Part shown: positions 32,397 to 41,046 of the stretch, piece after piece
Layout: every line of letters begins with the position of its first letter
Numbering within the stretch: the stretch's first letter is position 1
Assembly: GCA_947493695.1 (NCBI GenBank)
Contig: CANLSF010000004.1
Coordinates: forward strand, 310,001 to 374,000
Direction of reading: 5' to 3'
DNA: 64,000 nt
DNA from: an uncultured Kiloniellaceae bacterium
GTDB taxonomy: Bacteria; Pseudomonadota; Alphaproteobacteria; Kiloniellales; Kiloniellaceae
Translations under genes and position numbers: made by a program
The notes under the pieces: generated by a model
Seen by the model: only the letters and a program-made list of their open reading frames with translations
Told to the model about the DNA's origin: nothing
Databases searched by the model: none

Positions 32397-33747
32397 GGGA
32401 GCTTTCAAGCGCTCCATTGCCTTCAGGTACACCGCCAGCTTTGCCGGCCTTTTTGCGATTCTGTCGGTGCTTTTCGCCGGCACGGTCTTCTGGTTGTCTC
32501 AGTCTTTCCTCAGACAACAGATCGACAGCACGGTCGAAGCGGACGCGAACGGTCTGATCGAGACCTATGAAAGCGGTGGTCTGGAGCTCCTGACCGAATT
32601 GCTGAAAACCCGTTTGAAGCGGCTTACGAAGGACGACGTGGTCTATCTGCTGACGGATCGCGAGTTCCGGCCGGTGATGGGGAACATTGCCGAATGGCCC
32701 AAGGCCTTGCCCCGTGAGGAAGAATGGGCGGAGCTGGACCGCGGTCCCCGCTATCCCGATGACACTGACTTGCGGATCCTTCACCGGGTTCTGCCTGATG
32801 GGCATCACCTTCTGGTCGGCCGCGATACTTCTCAGGCAGAAGAGCTCGAAGACCGCACGATCATCACCCTTTTTATTGTGCTTTTACTAACCCTGACGAC
32901 AGGAGGCGTGGCGGGGTTGTTTCTGCACTTCAAGCTGCGCAGCCGGCTTCGCTTGATCGCGGAAACCTGCGGAGAAATCGCCGAAGGAAATCTTGCGCAC
33001 CGAATCCCGATAGAGGCCGTGCGGGACGAGCTCGATGCTATGTCACTCACACTGAACATGACCCTGGACCGGGTCGAGCAGCTTATGCAGGGGATCCGAC
33101 AGGTGTCGAATGGGGTCGCGCATGATCTGAAGACCCCTCTCACGCGTTTGCGCGGTCAATTGGAAATGCTGGCGTTAGTCGAAGAGGATGAGCAAAAGCG
33201 CGAGAAAATGGGGTTCGCACTGGCGGAAGTCGACCGTTTGCTCTCGACATTCAGTGCCCTGCTCAGGATTTCGCGTGTGGAATCCGGTGACAGCCTGAGC
33301 GAGTTCGTCTCAATCGACCTGAGTGCCCTGCTTCATGATGCCGTCGAATTTTACGAACCCATCGCAGAGGAACGGGGACAAGAACTTCTTCTGCAGAGCG
33401 AGAGCGAGATTCTGCTGAGCGGTGATCGGGACCTATTGTTCCAATCGATGGCGAATCTTATAGACAATGCCATCAAGTATGGCGACGGGCGTACGGAGAT
33501 CAGTCTGCATCGTGTGCAGGATGACGCCTGGGCCGAAATTATTGTTTCAGACCAGGGTGAAGGGATCCCGGAACCTGATCTGGATCAGGTCTTTGAGCGC
33601 TTTTACCGCGTCGAGCGCAGTCGTACCCGTCCAGGGAACGGCCTGGGCCTTTCCCTGGTCGCGGCCAGCGTGAAGCTGCACAAGGGGACGATTACGCTCA
33701 AGAACGACAATGGGCTTACTGTGAGCATCCTGCTCCCCCTCACCTAG
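32377..33747 (+). CDS. Sensor histidine kinase
   Basis: Membrane sensor kinase paired with the response regulator. Order: first membrane span, periplasmic sensor of about 130 residues, second span (IITLFIVLLLTLTTGGVAGLF), HAMP, HisKA with VAHDLKTPLTRL, and HATPase with NLIDNAIKYG and GLGLSLV. The first ordinary start codon in frame is GTG at 32467, but it cuts the first span in half. The frame is open back to a TAG at 32293 with no ATG, GTG or TTG; the coding-like part (KRSIAFRYTASFAGLFAIL) argues for an ATT start at 32377 (GGGGAG six bases upstream) or 32416. The start given is therefore provisional. Confidence 0.85.
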   Translation: MQFGKTKGAFKRSIAFRYTASFAGLFAILSVLFAGTVFWLSQSFLRQQIDSTVEADANGLIETYESGGLELLTELLKTRLKRLTKDDVVYLLTDREFRPVMGNIAEWPKALPREEEWAELDRGPRYPDDTDLRILHRVLPDGHHLLVGRDTSQAEELEDRTIITLFIVLLLTLTTGGVAGLFLHFKLRSRLRLIAETCGEIAEGNLAHRIPIEAVRDELDAMSLTLNMTLDRVEQLMQGIRQVSNGVAHDLKTPLTRLRGQLEMLALVEEDEQKREKMGFALAEVDRLLSTFSALLRISRVESGDSLSEFVSIDLSALLHDAVEFYEPIAEERGQELLLQSESEILLSGDRDLLFQSMANLIDNAIKYGDGRTEISLHRVQDDAWAEIIVSDQGEGIPEPDLDQVFERFYRVERSRTRPGNGLGLSLVAASVKLHKGTITLKNDNGLTVSILLPLT

Positions 33748-34047
33748 GTGCCTTTTCTCCCTCGTTCCTATGCCAGACAGCTTCTTTTCCTGTTGTTCCC
33801 TAATCGCGCCCGGCATGACGGGTCTTGCATGAACGAAACTTAATTTTCGGTTCACCGCGGTGAGACGCTCTCCCGCCTAGTCTCCTTTCAGCAAGTTTTT
33901 TGCGTGACCGCAAATAACACCCTGCGTTTCTTGCGCGCCCGAGCGAGCTCCTCATCGCTCCTCCTCATGGACGCTGTGAAGATCTTCTTTTCGAGCATTT
34001 CAGCGCAATACCGCGGGGCATTCATAATCTGGATAGGGATTTCCAAG

Positions 34048-34608
34048 ATGCTGAGCGAGTTGAATCACAAGCTTTTCCTTTTCTTCAATGCAGACGGCTC
34101 CTCGTCTGACGGGCTGATTTTATCAGCGCAGATCATGTCTGAAGCGCCCCAGTTTATCCTGGCGATTATGCTGCTTTGCTTCTGGCTCTACGACCCGAAG
34201 GCCGGTTGGCCTGTGGCCGTGAAGGTCGCCGCCACAATGAGTCTGGCCCTGATTTTCAGTAAAGTCATCGGCATGGTTTACCCGGTCGAGCGGCCCTTCG
34301 TTATCGGCCTGGGTACACAATGGCTGCATCACAGTCCTGACCCCTCGTTTCCGAGTGATCACGCAACCCTGCTTTTTGCCATCGCCTGCTCCTGCTTGGG
34401 GCGTCCAGGCTGGCCTGTCGTCGGTTGGACGGCGCTTGTTCTTGGGATAGTGAACGGCTGGGCGCGTATTGTCGTCGGCCTGCACTTCCCGCTGGATATC
34501 CTTGGGGCACTTGTTGTCGGTCTCGTCAGTGCCGTGATCGTCCGAAAGGCTCTGGACGCCATTTCCTTACGCAATGACCGCTTTTTACAGCGGAACTCCC
34601 AAGTTTAA
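34048..34608 (+). CDS. PAP2-family phosphatase (undecaprenyl-diphosphatase-like)
   Basis: Membrane phosphatase of 186 aa with about five spans. Its three PAP2 motifs are KVIGMVYPVERPF, PSFPSDHATLLF and GWARIVVGLHFPLDILG. The type resembles BcrC/YbjG enzymes that recycle undecaprenyl diphosphate in cell-wall synthesis and can give bacitracin resistance. The ATG at 34048 has AGGGA nine bases upstream; earlier in-frame starts precede a non-homologous stretch. It follows the two-component genes and may be part of their regulon. Confidence 0.85.
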   Translation: MLSELNHKLFLFFNADGSSSDGLILSAQIMSEAPQFILAIMLLCFWLYDPKAGWPVAVKVAATMSLALIFSKVIGMVYPVERPFVIGLGTQWLHHSPDPSFPSDHATLLFAIACSCLGRPGWPVVGWTALVLGIVNGWARIVVGLHFPLDILGALVVGLVSAVIVRKALDAISLRNDRFLQRNSQV

Positions 34609-34632
34609 CGCGAGAAAGGTTCAAGCAAAGTC

Positions 34633-35187
34633 ATGAGACTCTGTGACAGATTTAACGAGGGTGAAATGAAGGAAAGCCTCGAGAAAACCTGGACGATGAT
34701 GCTCCTTCTATACTGCAGTCTTACAGCACTCGTCGTCGCAATCCTTGCCATACGATTTCTTGCTGAAATACTGAGTGAAAATGAGATATCGCTCCATCTT
34801 ACCGGTCTTCACTGGGGCGCGTGTCTCTCTATTGTCGCTGTGATCGCCTTGCGCATGGCGTGGAGCCCTGAAACCGGCGCGCCCTGCCCTTCGGGCTCCA
34901 TAATGCCCTGGCGGTTCTGGGCGCCCCGGGTCGCAGAGTTTGCTCTCTTCTCAAGCGCAATTCTATTACCGGTATCGGGCGCTTCAATCACTCTATGGGA
35001 CGGTCAGGATATCAATTACTTGGGACATGTGCTGATTGCGGCAGGCCCCAAAAACACTGAATTGCGCAATCTATGCCTTGTCCTTCACGAAATTTCGGCT
35101 GTTATTCTGGTGCTATCGCTTGCAGGGCGCATAACCCTCGCCCTGACTTTCGCCGATCAGAAGCATATCTGGCGACGGCCTGGGTAG
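34633..35187 (+). CDS. Cytochrome b561-like membrane protein
   Basis: Protein of 184 aa with four predicted spans and His residues in the places expected for b-type haem ligation (LHLTGLHWGACL, GHVLIAAG, LVLHEISAVIL). It resembles bacterial cytochrome b561 (YceJ type), which passes electrons from quinol or to a periplasmic partner. Another ATG at 34666 is possible, preceded by GAGGGTGAA. It is 24 bases after the PAP2 gene, possibly co-transcribed. Confidence 0.75.
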   Translation: MRLCDRFNEGEMKESLEKTWTMMLLLYCSLTALVVAILAIRFLAEILSENEISLHLTGLHWGACLSIVAVIALRMAWSPETGAPCPSGSIMPWRFWAPRVAEFALFSSAILLPVSGASITLWDGQDINYLGHVLIAAGPKNTELRNLCLVLHEISAVILVLSLAGRITLALTFADQKHIWRRPG

Positions 35188-35728
35188 GAGGCGAAGTCGG
35201 TTGCCGAGAATTAGAGACGGCCCTTGGTCAGGTCCCTCAACAGGAATGGACCATCGTTCCCAAAGGCCCCAAAGCTGTCGTACAGCCAAGAGGCTTTGGC
35301 AGGCTTGCTTCAACAAACTTCGAGGTATGGGAAAAATGGTGAGCCCGACAGGATTCGAACCTGTGACCCGCTGATTAAAAGTCAGCTGCTCTACCAACTG
35401 AGCTACGGGCCCACACTGCTCAACGAGCGTGAGCGGGCGCACCATAGGGCCGAGATGGGATTCGGTCAACCATGAGAAACAAGGATTTTCATTGAGATCA
35501 AAGATTTTTCAGTCGTGACCCCAGAACCGCCCGCAAAGGCGCAGATAACCTGGGAAAATTCAGCAATAACCGCGGAGCATGCTGGCACGCTTGCTCCGTT
35601 TTGCCCCACCTGGGCACCGGACAGCGTAATTTAAGCGGTGAAATGGTGAAATTCGCCATCCGCAGGCACATCCGATTCGATGACGAACCTGATTTTAGCT
35701 ACCGGTAAGAACGTGCAGAAAAGCGATG
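35188..35728. other. Region around tRNA-Lys
   Basis: 541 bases in which only the tRNA-Lys gene (35337-35412) is supported. A short inverted repeat GCCAA/TTGGC occurs near 35285-35300. No integrase or attachment-site duplication was seen at the tRNA. Nothing else is called. Confidence 0.55.
35337..35412 (-). tRNA. tRNA-Lys (UUU anticodon)
   Basis: Read on the minus strand, the 76-base gene starts GGGCCCGTAGCTCAG and has the anticodon stem-loop CTGACTTTTAATCAG with anticodon TTT. Its T arm is GGTTCGAATCC, and the acceptor strand CGGGCTC with discriminator A and an encoded CCA closes it. All seven acceptor pairs form (one G-T). Confidence 0.96.
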
Positions 35729-36241
35729 TTACGACATAGGGTTATGGTCGAAACGCTCTCTCAGGCGGGCCGCAGTCAAGGGGCTGACGAAGGTCGAAAT
35801 ATCACCGCCCAGCTTGCCGATCTCCTTGACGAAGCGCGACGAGATGAATTGCTGACTCTCGGAAGCCATGAGGAACGCAGTTTCAATTTCCTTGTCCAAA
35901 CGCGTATTCATGGCGGCCATCTGGAACTCATACTCGAAGTCGGAGACGGCACGCAGGCCACGGATAATGACTGCAGCCTCAGTTTCCCGGGCGAAATGAA
36001 CCAGAAGATTGTCAAAGGCTTTGACTTCGATATCCAGTCCCTGGCGCTTGAGATCGACGATATCGTCGAGCACCATCTCAACCCGCTCATCGGTTGAGAA
36101 CATCGGTCCTTTTCCGGCATTGCGGGCGACGGCGACAATCAGTTTGTCGACCAGCTTCGCACCCCGTGTGATGATATCCAGATGACCGTTTGTAATCGGG
36201 TCAAAAGTCCCTGGATATAGTCCAATCCGCTTCCCGCTCAT
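35729..36241 (-). CDS. coaD: Pantetheine-phosphate adenylyltransferase
   Basis: Fourth enzyme of coenzyme A synthesis: adds AMP from ATP to 4'-phosphopantetheine. The protein (170 aa) has the nucleotidyltransferase motif GTFDPITNGHLDII at residues 11-24, IIRGLRAVSDFEYEFQMA near the middle and the closing ISSRFVKEIGKLGGD motif. It is cytoplasmic. It is downstream of gyrA on the same strand with 206 bases between, as in many Alphaproteobacteria. Confidence 0.95.
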   Translation of the reverse strand: MSGKRIGLYPGTFDPITNGHLDIITRGAKLVDKLIVAVARNAGKGPMFSTDERVEMVLDDIVDLKRQGLDIEVKAFDNLLVHFARETEAAVIIRGLRAVSDFEYEFQMAAMNTRLDKEIETAFLMASESQQFISSRFVKEIGKLGGDISTFVSPLTAARLRERFDHNPMS

Positions 36242-36358
36242 GCCGCTCCACCCATCGAATCAGAACTCACAGTGTAAGTATTCTCAGCTTCAAAATGCAG
36301 TTCACTGAGTCCGACAGGCAAAAGGCAAAACCGCCGCTAGCCGGAACACCAAACGAAC

Positions 36359-36403
36359 CGCACGAACCCGTCGGTAGCTTCACCGCGAATTCGTGCGTTT
36401 TTT
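36359..36403 (+). terminator. Terminator-like hairpin, plus strand
   Basis: Arms CGCACGAA (36359-36366) and TTCGTGCG (36390-36397) pair perfectly and are followed by TTTTTT. As drawn it terminates plus-strand transcripts, yet the flanking genes coaD and gyrA are both on the minus strand. On the minus strand the same hairpin lacks a U-run. It may stop antisense transcription into gyrA or end an unrecognised plus-strand RNA. Confidence 0.5.
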
Positions 36404-36447
36404 AATCCGTCGTCCAGGTGGCTTCCCTTGTGCGGTCAGCCTGTGCC

Positions 36448-39312
36448 TTACAGATCGGATCCGTCAGTGGGATCATCTTCGACTTGCCCATCGGGATCAA
36501 TGGAATCCTCGGATGTCGCGGCTGCCTCGCCCGACACTGCGGTTTCGCCGGACTCAGCGAGGCCTTCACTACCTTCCGTCTCAAGAGCTTCATCATCCTC
36601 ATCGGCACCGGTGCCGTCGTCGGACAGCCGGGTCACGGAAACCACTTTCTCGTCATCGGCGACATCAAGCACTTTAACGCCGCGAGTTGAACGGCCTGCG
36701 ATGCGAATGCCGTCCACAGGGCAGCGGATTAGCTTACCGCCGTCCGTGACCATGACGAGCTGATCTTCCGCCTCGACCGGGAAGACTGCCGCGACCGAAG
36801 TGGATTTACCACCCGAACGGGTCAGATCGAGGTTGGCGATGCCCTGCCCGCCCCGTTTGGTGATCCGGTATTCATAGGCTGAGGAGCGCTTGCCGACACC
36901 ATCTTCAGCGATTGAGAGGATGAAGTCTTCAGATTCCGCCATCTCGGCAATCCGTTCCGGCGAGAGGCTGGTTTCGGGAGCTTCGAGCTCCTCCCCGTTC
37001 CCACCGTTCTCTGCTCGACGTTGCGCTGAGGCGTAGCGCAAATAGCTGTCGCGCTCTTCTGTAGAGAACTCGGTATGACGGAGGATCGACATTGAAATAA
37101 TCGAATCGCCTTTCGCAAGCTGAATGCCGCGGACACCAACCGAAGTACGCCCGGCAAAGACCCGCACGTCACCGACCGGGAAGCGGATGCACTTTCCGCG
37201 CGAAGTGGCGAGGAGTACGTGGTCGCTCTCGATACAGGTTTGAACATTGACCAGACGTGCGCCTTCTTCCTCAAAACGCATGGCAATTTTACCATTCGAC
37301 ATCACACGGGTGAAGTCGGAGAGCTTGTTCCGCCGGACACCACCGGTTGAAGTGGAGAACATGGCATACATATCGCCCCAGGCCGCCTCATCTTCGGGCA
37401 AAGGCATCATGGTGGTAATGGTCTCGCCTTCCTGCAACGGCAGCAAATTGATCAGGGCCTTGCCGCGCGACGTCGGTGAGCCGAACGGCAAGCGGTAGAC
37501 TTTCATCTTGTAGACCATGCCGCGCGAGGAGAAGAACAGCACCGGTGTATGTGTGTTGCACACGAAGACCTGACTGACGAAATCCTCGTCACGCGTCGCC
37601 ATGCCGGCACGGCCTTTACCGCCACGGCGCTGTGCCCGATAGGTATTGAGCGGAACGCGCTTGATATAGCCGCCATGACTGACGGTGACGACCATGTCCT
37701 CACGCTGGATCAGGTCCTCGTCGTCATGATCGAATCCGCCTTCGGCAATCAGGGTCCGGCGCGGTGTCGCGAAACGCTCGCGCATATCGCGCAATTCTTC
37801 ACGCATGATATCGAGCAGACGCTCCCGAGATTCCAGGATCTCAAGGAAGTTTTTGATTTCGGCTGCGATCTCGCCCAGTTCACCGGCGATTTTCTCGCGT
37901 TCCAGACCGGTCAGGCGCTGCAGGCGCAGTTCCAGGATGGCGCGGGCCTGGATTTCCGACAGTCGGTAGGTTCCGGCGTCAGAAACCATGCGGCCGGGCT
38001 CGTCGATCAGTTTGATCAGCGGCTCTACATCCGATGCCGGCCACTCGCGGGCCATCAGCTGTTCACGGGCTACAACCGGGTCGGGCGCCGCGCGGATCAG
38101 CTTGATGATTTCATCGATGTTCGCAACCGCGATCGCCAAACCTGCCAAAACGTGGGCTCTGTCGCGGGCCTTGCCGAGCTCATAGATGGTGCGCCGGGTA
38201 ATGACTTCTTCCCGGAATTCGACAAAGGCGACAATAATCGACTTGAGATCCAACAGTTCCGGCCGACCGCCGTTGAGTGCCAGCATATTGGCGCCAAACG
38301 AAGTTTGCAGTGAGCTGTGGCGATAGAGCTGATTGAGGACGACCTCAGCCTCGAAATCGCGTTTGATCTCGATGACAACTCGGACGCCATGACGATCGCT
38401 CTCGTCACGCAGATCGGCAATGCCTTCCACGACCTTATCGCGCACCAGTTCGGCAATCCGCTCCAGCATACGGGACTTGTTGACCTGGTAAGGCACCTCG
38501 GAAACGATGATGGCCTGTCGGTCCTTCCGGATTTCCTCGATCTCGGTCGCCGCGCGCATGGGGATCGATCCGCGTCCCGTATGATAGGCGTCGCGGATAC
38601 CCTTGCGGCCCAGAATAATACCGCCGGTCGGGAAATCGGGGCCAGGCACGATCTCGATCAACTGATCAATCGAGATTTCCGGGTCGTCCACGTACGCCAA
38701 TGCAGCATCGACAACCTCCCCCATATTATGAGGAGGAATATTGGTGGCCATACCCACTGCAATACCGCTGGCGCCGTTCACCAGCAGGTTGGGATAACGG
38801 GCAGGAAGAACCGAGGGTTCGCGGGTTGTTTCGTCGTAGTTGTCCTGGAAATCAACCGTATCGCGGTCGATATCCTCCAACAGTGCTTCACTCGCGACAC
38901 GCATCAGGCGCGCTTCTGTGTAACGCATAGCAGCCGCGGGATCGCCGTCCATGGAACCGAAGTTCCCTTGACCGTCGATCAGCATCAGACGCATGGAGAA
39001 GTCCTGCGCCATGCGCACCATCGCATCATAGATCGCGGAGTCACCGTGAGGGTGATACTGACCCATGACGTCACCAACGACGCGGGCGGACTTACGGTAG
39101 GTTCGGTTCCAGTCGTAGCCCGCCTCTTTCATGGCATAAAGGATGCGCCGATGGACGGGTTTCAAACCATCGCGCACATCTGGAAGCGCACGAGAGACAA
39201 TGACGCTCATCGCATAAGCGATATACGACTGTTTCATCTCTTCTTCGATGGTAATCGGAGTGATGTCGAAGCCGGAAGGAGGGCCTGGAGGCGGCGTTGT
39301 ACTGGAACTCAA
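36448..39312 (-). CDS. gyrA: DNA gyrase subunit A
   Basis: Breakage-reunion subunit of DNA gyrase (954 aa, longer than the E. coli protein). The N-terminal block [19 protein letters not shown] contains the quinolone-determining region with the wild-type Ser and Asp. The catalytic Tyr is in [10 protein letters not shown]. The GyrA box [10 protein letters not shown], essential for DNA wrapping, is near residue 570, followed by the six-bladed beta-pinwheel. The C-terminal 50 residues are very acidic. The start is unambiguous. It is followed by coaD and preceded by a long intergenic region. Confidence 0.97.
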   Translation of the reverse strand: MSSSTTPPPGPPSGFDITPITIEEEMKQSYIAYAMSVIVSRALPDVRDGLKPVHRRILYAMKEAGYDWNRTYRKSARVVGDVMGQYHPHGDSAIYDAMVRMAQDFSMRLMLIDGQGNFGSMDGDPAAAMRYTEARLMRVASEALLEDIDRDTVDFQDNYDETTREPSVLPARYPNLLVNGASGIAVGMATNIPPHNMGEVVDAALAYVDDPEISIDQLIEIVPGPDFPTGGIILGRKGIRDAYHTGRGSIPMRAATEIEEIRKDRQAIIVSEVPYQVNKSRMLERIAELVRDKVVEGIADLRDESDRHGVRVVIEIKRDFEAEVVLNQLYRHSSLQTSFGANMLALNGGRPELLDLKSIIVAFVEFREEVITRRTIYELGKARDRAHVLAGLAIAVANIDEIIKLIRAAPDPVVAREQLMAREWPASDVEPLIKLIDEPGRMVSDAGTYRLSEIQARAILELRLQRLTGLEREKIAGELGEIAAEIKNFLEILESRERLLDIMREELRDMRERFATPRRTLIAEGGFDHDDEDLIQREDMVVTVSHGGYIKRVPLNTYRAQRRGGKGRAGMATRDEDFVSQVFVCNTHTPVLFFSSRGMVYKMKVYRLPFGSPTSRGKALINLLPLQEGETITTMMPLPEDEAAWGDMYAMFSTSTGGVRRNKLSDFTRVMSNGKIAMRFEEEGARLVNVQTCIESDHVLLATSRGKCIRFPVGDVRVFAGRTSVGVRGIQLAKGDSIISMSILRHTEFSTEERDSYLRYASAQRRAENGGNGEELEAPETSLSPERIAEMAESEDFILSIAEDGVGKRSSAYEYRITKRGGQGIANLDLTRSGGKSTSVAAVFPVEAEDQLVMVTDGGKLIRCPVDGIRIAGRSTRGVKVLDVADDEKVVSVTRLSDDGTGADEDDEALETEGSEGLAESGETAVSGEAAATSEDSIDPDGQVEDDPTDGSDL

Positions 39313-39841
39313 AAAACTGTCCTGTCGAACTGCTGAGAAAGGTATTTCGTGAGGCTGGCGCTAGAAATTCCGAGTCGTTGGAGACCTCGCGTCAGCGAGG
39401 ACAATATGTAGCAAAATTCCCGGGGCCAAACAACAAATTGCAGTGTTCTGAACGAACAGGGAAGCACAGGCTAACAATCTGATATTAAAGCAAAAAAAAT
39501 TACTGTAGAAGAAGTTGCCGCGTAAATGCCCATAGGTGGGTCCTGTTAAGCGGTTTTTGATTGGTTTTTTTATCTCCCCGAGGTCTTGAGCAGACCTTTA
39601 CCGCCATGATTTTTCTAGATCAAACGGCAGAATGAATTCTACACTCAATGCGGGAAGATGGAAATCGCGGGCGATGGAGTAGAAAAAACGCTCTGGATGA
39701 TGAGAAACAAATTTTCCGGATACTTATCTCATTGTTATTAAAGCAACTTTACCTAGGTTTAATAAATTAATCTTAAAAGTTCTTAAACGCCTCTTCCTTT
39801 ATGCTTCTACTTGAAAAAATGCTCAAACCATAGAAAAGCCA
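39313..39841. other. Long AT-rich intergenic region
   Basis: 529 bases between divergent gyrA and the periplasmic binding-protein gene. It becomes AT-rich from about 39480 onward. A direct repeat CTTAAA-N4-CTTAAA occurs near 39772-39787. No ORF or known RNA is recognised. Confidence 0.55.
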
Positions 39842-41020
39842 ATGCTCAAAACTTCACTTTCTTTTTTGTTTGCTGTGGCGGCGTTTTGCATAACCCCGAG
39901 TACAGCTCATTCAAGCGAAGCCGTCATCGTCGGCTTGGACGCGGACATGTCGTCGGGCTCGGCGTTGTCAGGCGAGGCAATTCGGCGTGGCGCGGAAATC
40001 GCAATTGACGAGGTCAATGCGCGCGGTGGCGTTTTGGGCCGCCCACTCGAACTTAAAGTTCTGGACCACCGGGGAAACCCCGCGCGCGGTAAGGACAACA
40101 TCGAGGAACTGGGGGCTATGGAGGATGTGGTTGCGGTTCTCGGTGGAATCCATACACCGGTTGCCTTGGCGGAACTGGATCTGATTCACAGCAATGAGCT
40201 TATTTACTTGAGCGCCTGGGCGGCTGGCACACCGGTCGTCGAGAACGGGCGTGATCCTAACTACGTGTTCAGGGTTTCGGTTCGTGACCAGTATGCGGGA
40301 GAATTCCTTCTGACTGCCGCTGTTGAGCGGGGGCACAATGCCCCCTGCCTCCTGTTGGAAGAGACCGGTTGGGGCCGTTCCAGCGAGAGAGCCTTCAAAG
40401 CCGCTGCAGAAAAGCTTTCAAAGTCTATCGTCGATGTTCAGTGGTTCAACTGGGGCGTTAAAGACCTCCGTGAGCACCTTCATCTGTTTCACGAACGCGG
40501 ATGCGATGTGGTGATGTTGGTCGCCAATCCGCGTGAAGGCGCAGTGATGGTTCGATCAATGCTATCGCTGGATAAGGCAGAGCGCCTGCCAATCGTGTCG
40601 CACTGGGGCATTACCGGTGGAGATTTCAGCGAAGATGTCGGCCAGGATTTTTCTGAAATCGATCTACTGTTTCTGCAGACCTATTCCTTTATCAAGCCTG
40701 TATTTCCCGAGCGTGCGGCTCAGGTCATTGAGACCTACCTCTCGCGCTATGATGATGTCGCGAGCGTGGAGGAGATCCCGTCACCGGTAGGAACCGCTCA
40801 CGCCTACGATCTGATTCATCTTCTCGCCCTGGCAATTGAAAAAGCCGGGACATTCGACCGGGTAGCGGTTCGCGCAGCTCTTGAAGAGCTACCTGCTTAC
40901 AATGGCCTGATCCGGGACTATGCACCTGCATTTACCCCTAAAAGGCACGACGCGCTCGACGCTGGTGACTTCTCTCTCGCGCGCTTCTCTTCAAATGGTG
41001 CGATTGTTCCAGTCGAGTAA
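39842..41020 (+). CDS. Periplasmic amino-acid-type substrate-binding protein
   Basis: Type I periplasmic binding protein of the Leu/Ile/Val or urea/amide class (392 aa). A signal peptide ends at about THSS; the body begins VIVGLDADMSSGSALSGEAI and has AIDEVNARGGVLGRPLEL and AVLGGIHTPVALAELDL. No permease or ATPase genes are nearby. Instead a hybrid histidine kinase gene starts 26 bases downstream, so this protein probably presents a ligand to the kinase's periplasmic domain rather than feeding a transporter. Confidence 0.87.
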   Translation: MLKTSLSFLFAVAAFCITPSTAHSSEAVIVGLDADMSSGSALSGEAIRRGAEIAIDEVNARGGVLGRPLELKVLDHRGNPARGKDNIEELGAMEDVVAVLGGIHTPVALAELDLIHSNELIYLSAWAAGTPVVENGRDPNYVFRVSVRDQYAGEFLLTAAVERGHNAPCLLLEETGWGRSSERAFKAAAEKLSKSIVDVQWFNWGVKDLREHLHLFHERGCDVVMLVANPREGAVMVRSMLSLDKAERLPIVSHWGITGGDFSEDVGQDFSEIDLLFLQTYSFIKPVFPERAAQVIETYLSRYDDVASVEEIPSPVGTAHAYDLIHLLALAIEKAGTFDRVAVRAALEELPAYNGLIRDYAPAFTPKRHDALDAGDFSLARFSSNGAIVPVE

Positions 41021-41046
41021 ATAGATAGAGTTAAGGTTTTCCCGGC

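Noticed and set aside
33840-33855. CtrA-like TTAA-N7-TTCAC before the PAP2 gene
   Set aside because: One mismatch in the core of the second half-site; too weak to call.
35337-35412. tRNA-Lys as an integration site
   Set aside because: No integrase gene and no duplicated tRNA end seen nearby.
37549-39336. Long plus-strand ORFs opposite gyrA
   Set aside because: Mirror the gyrA reading frame; gyrA is certain.
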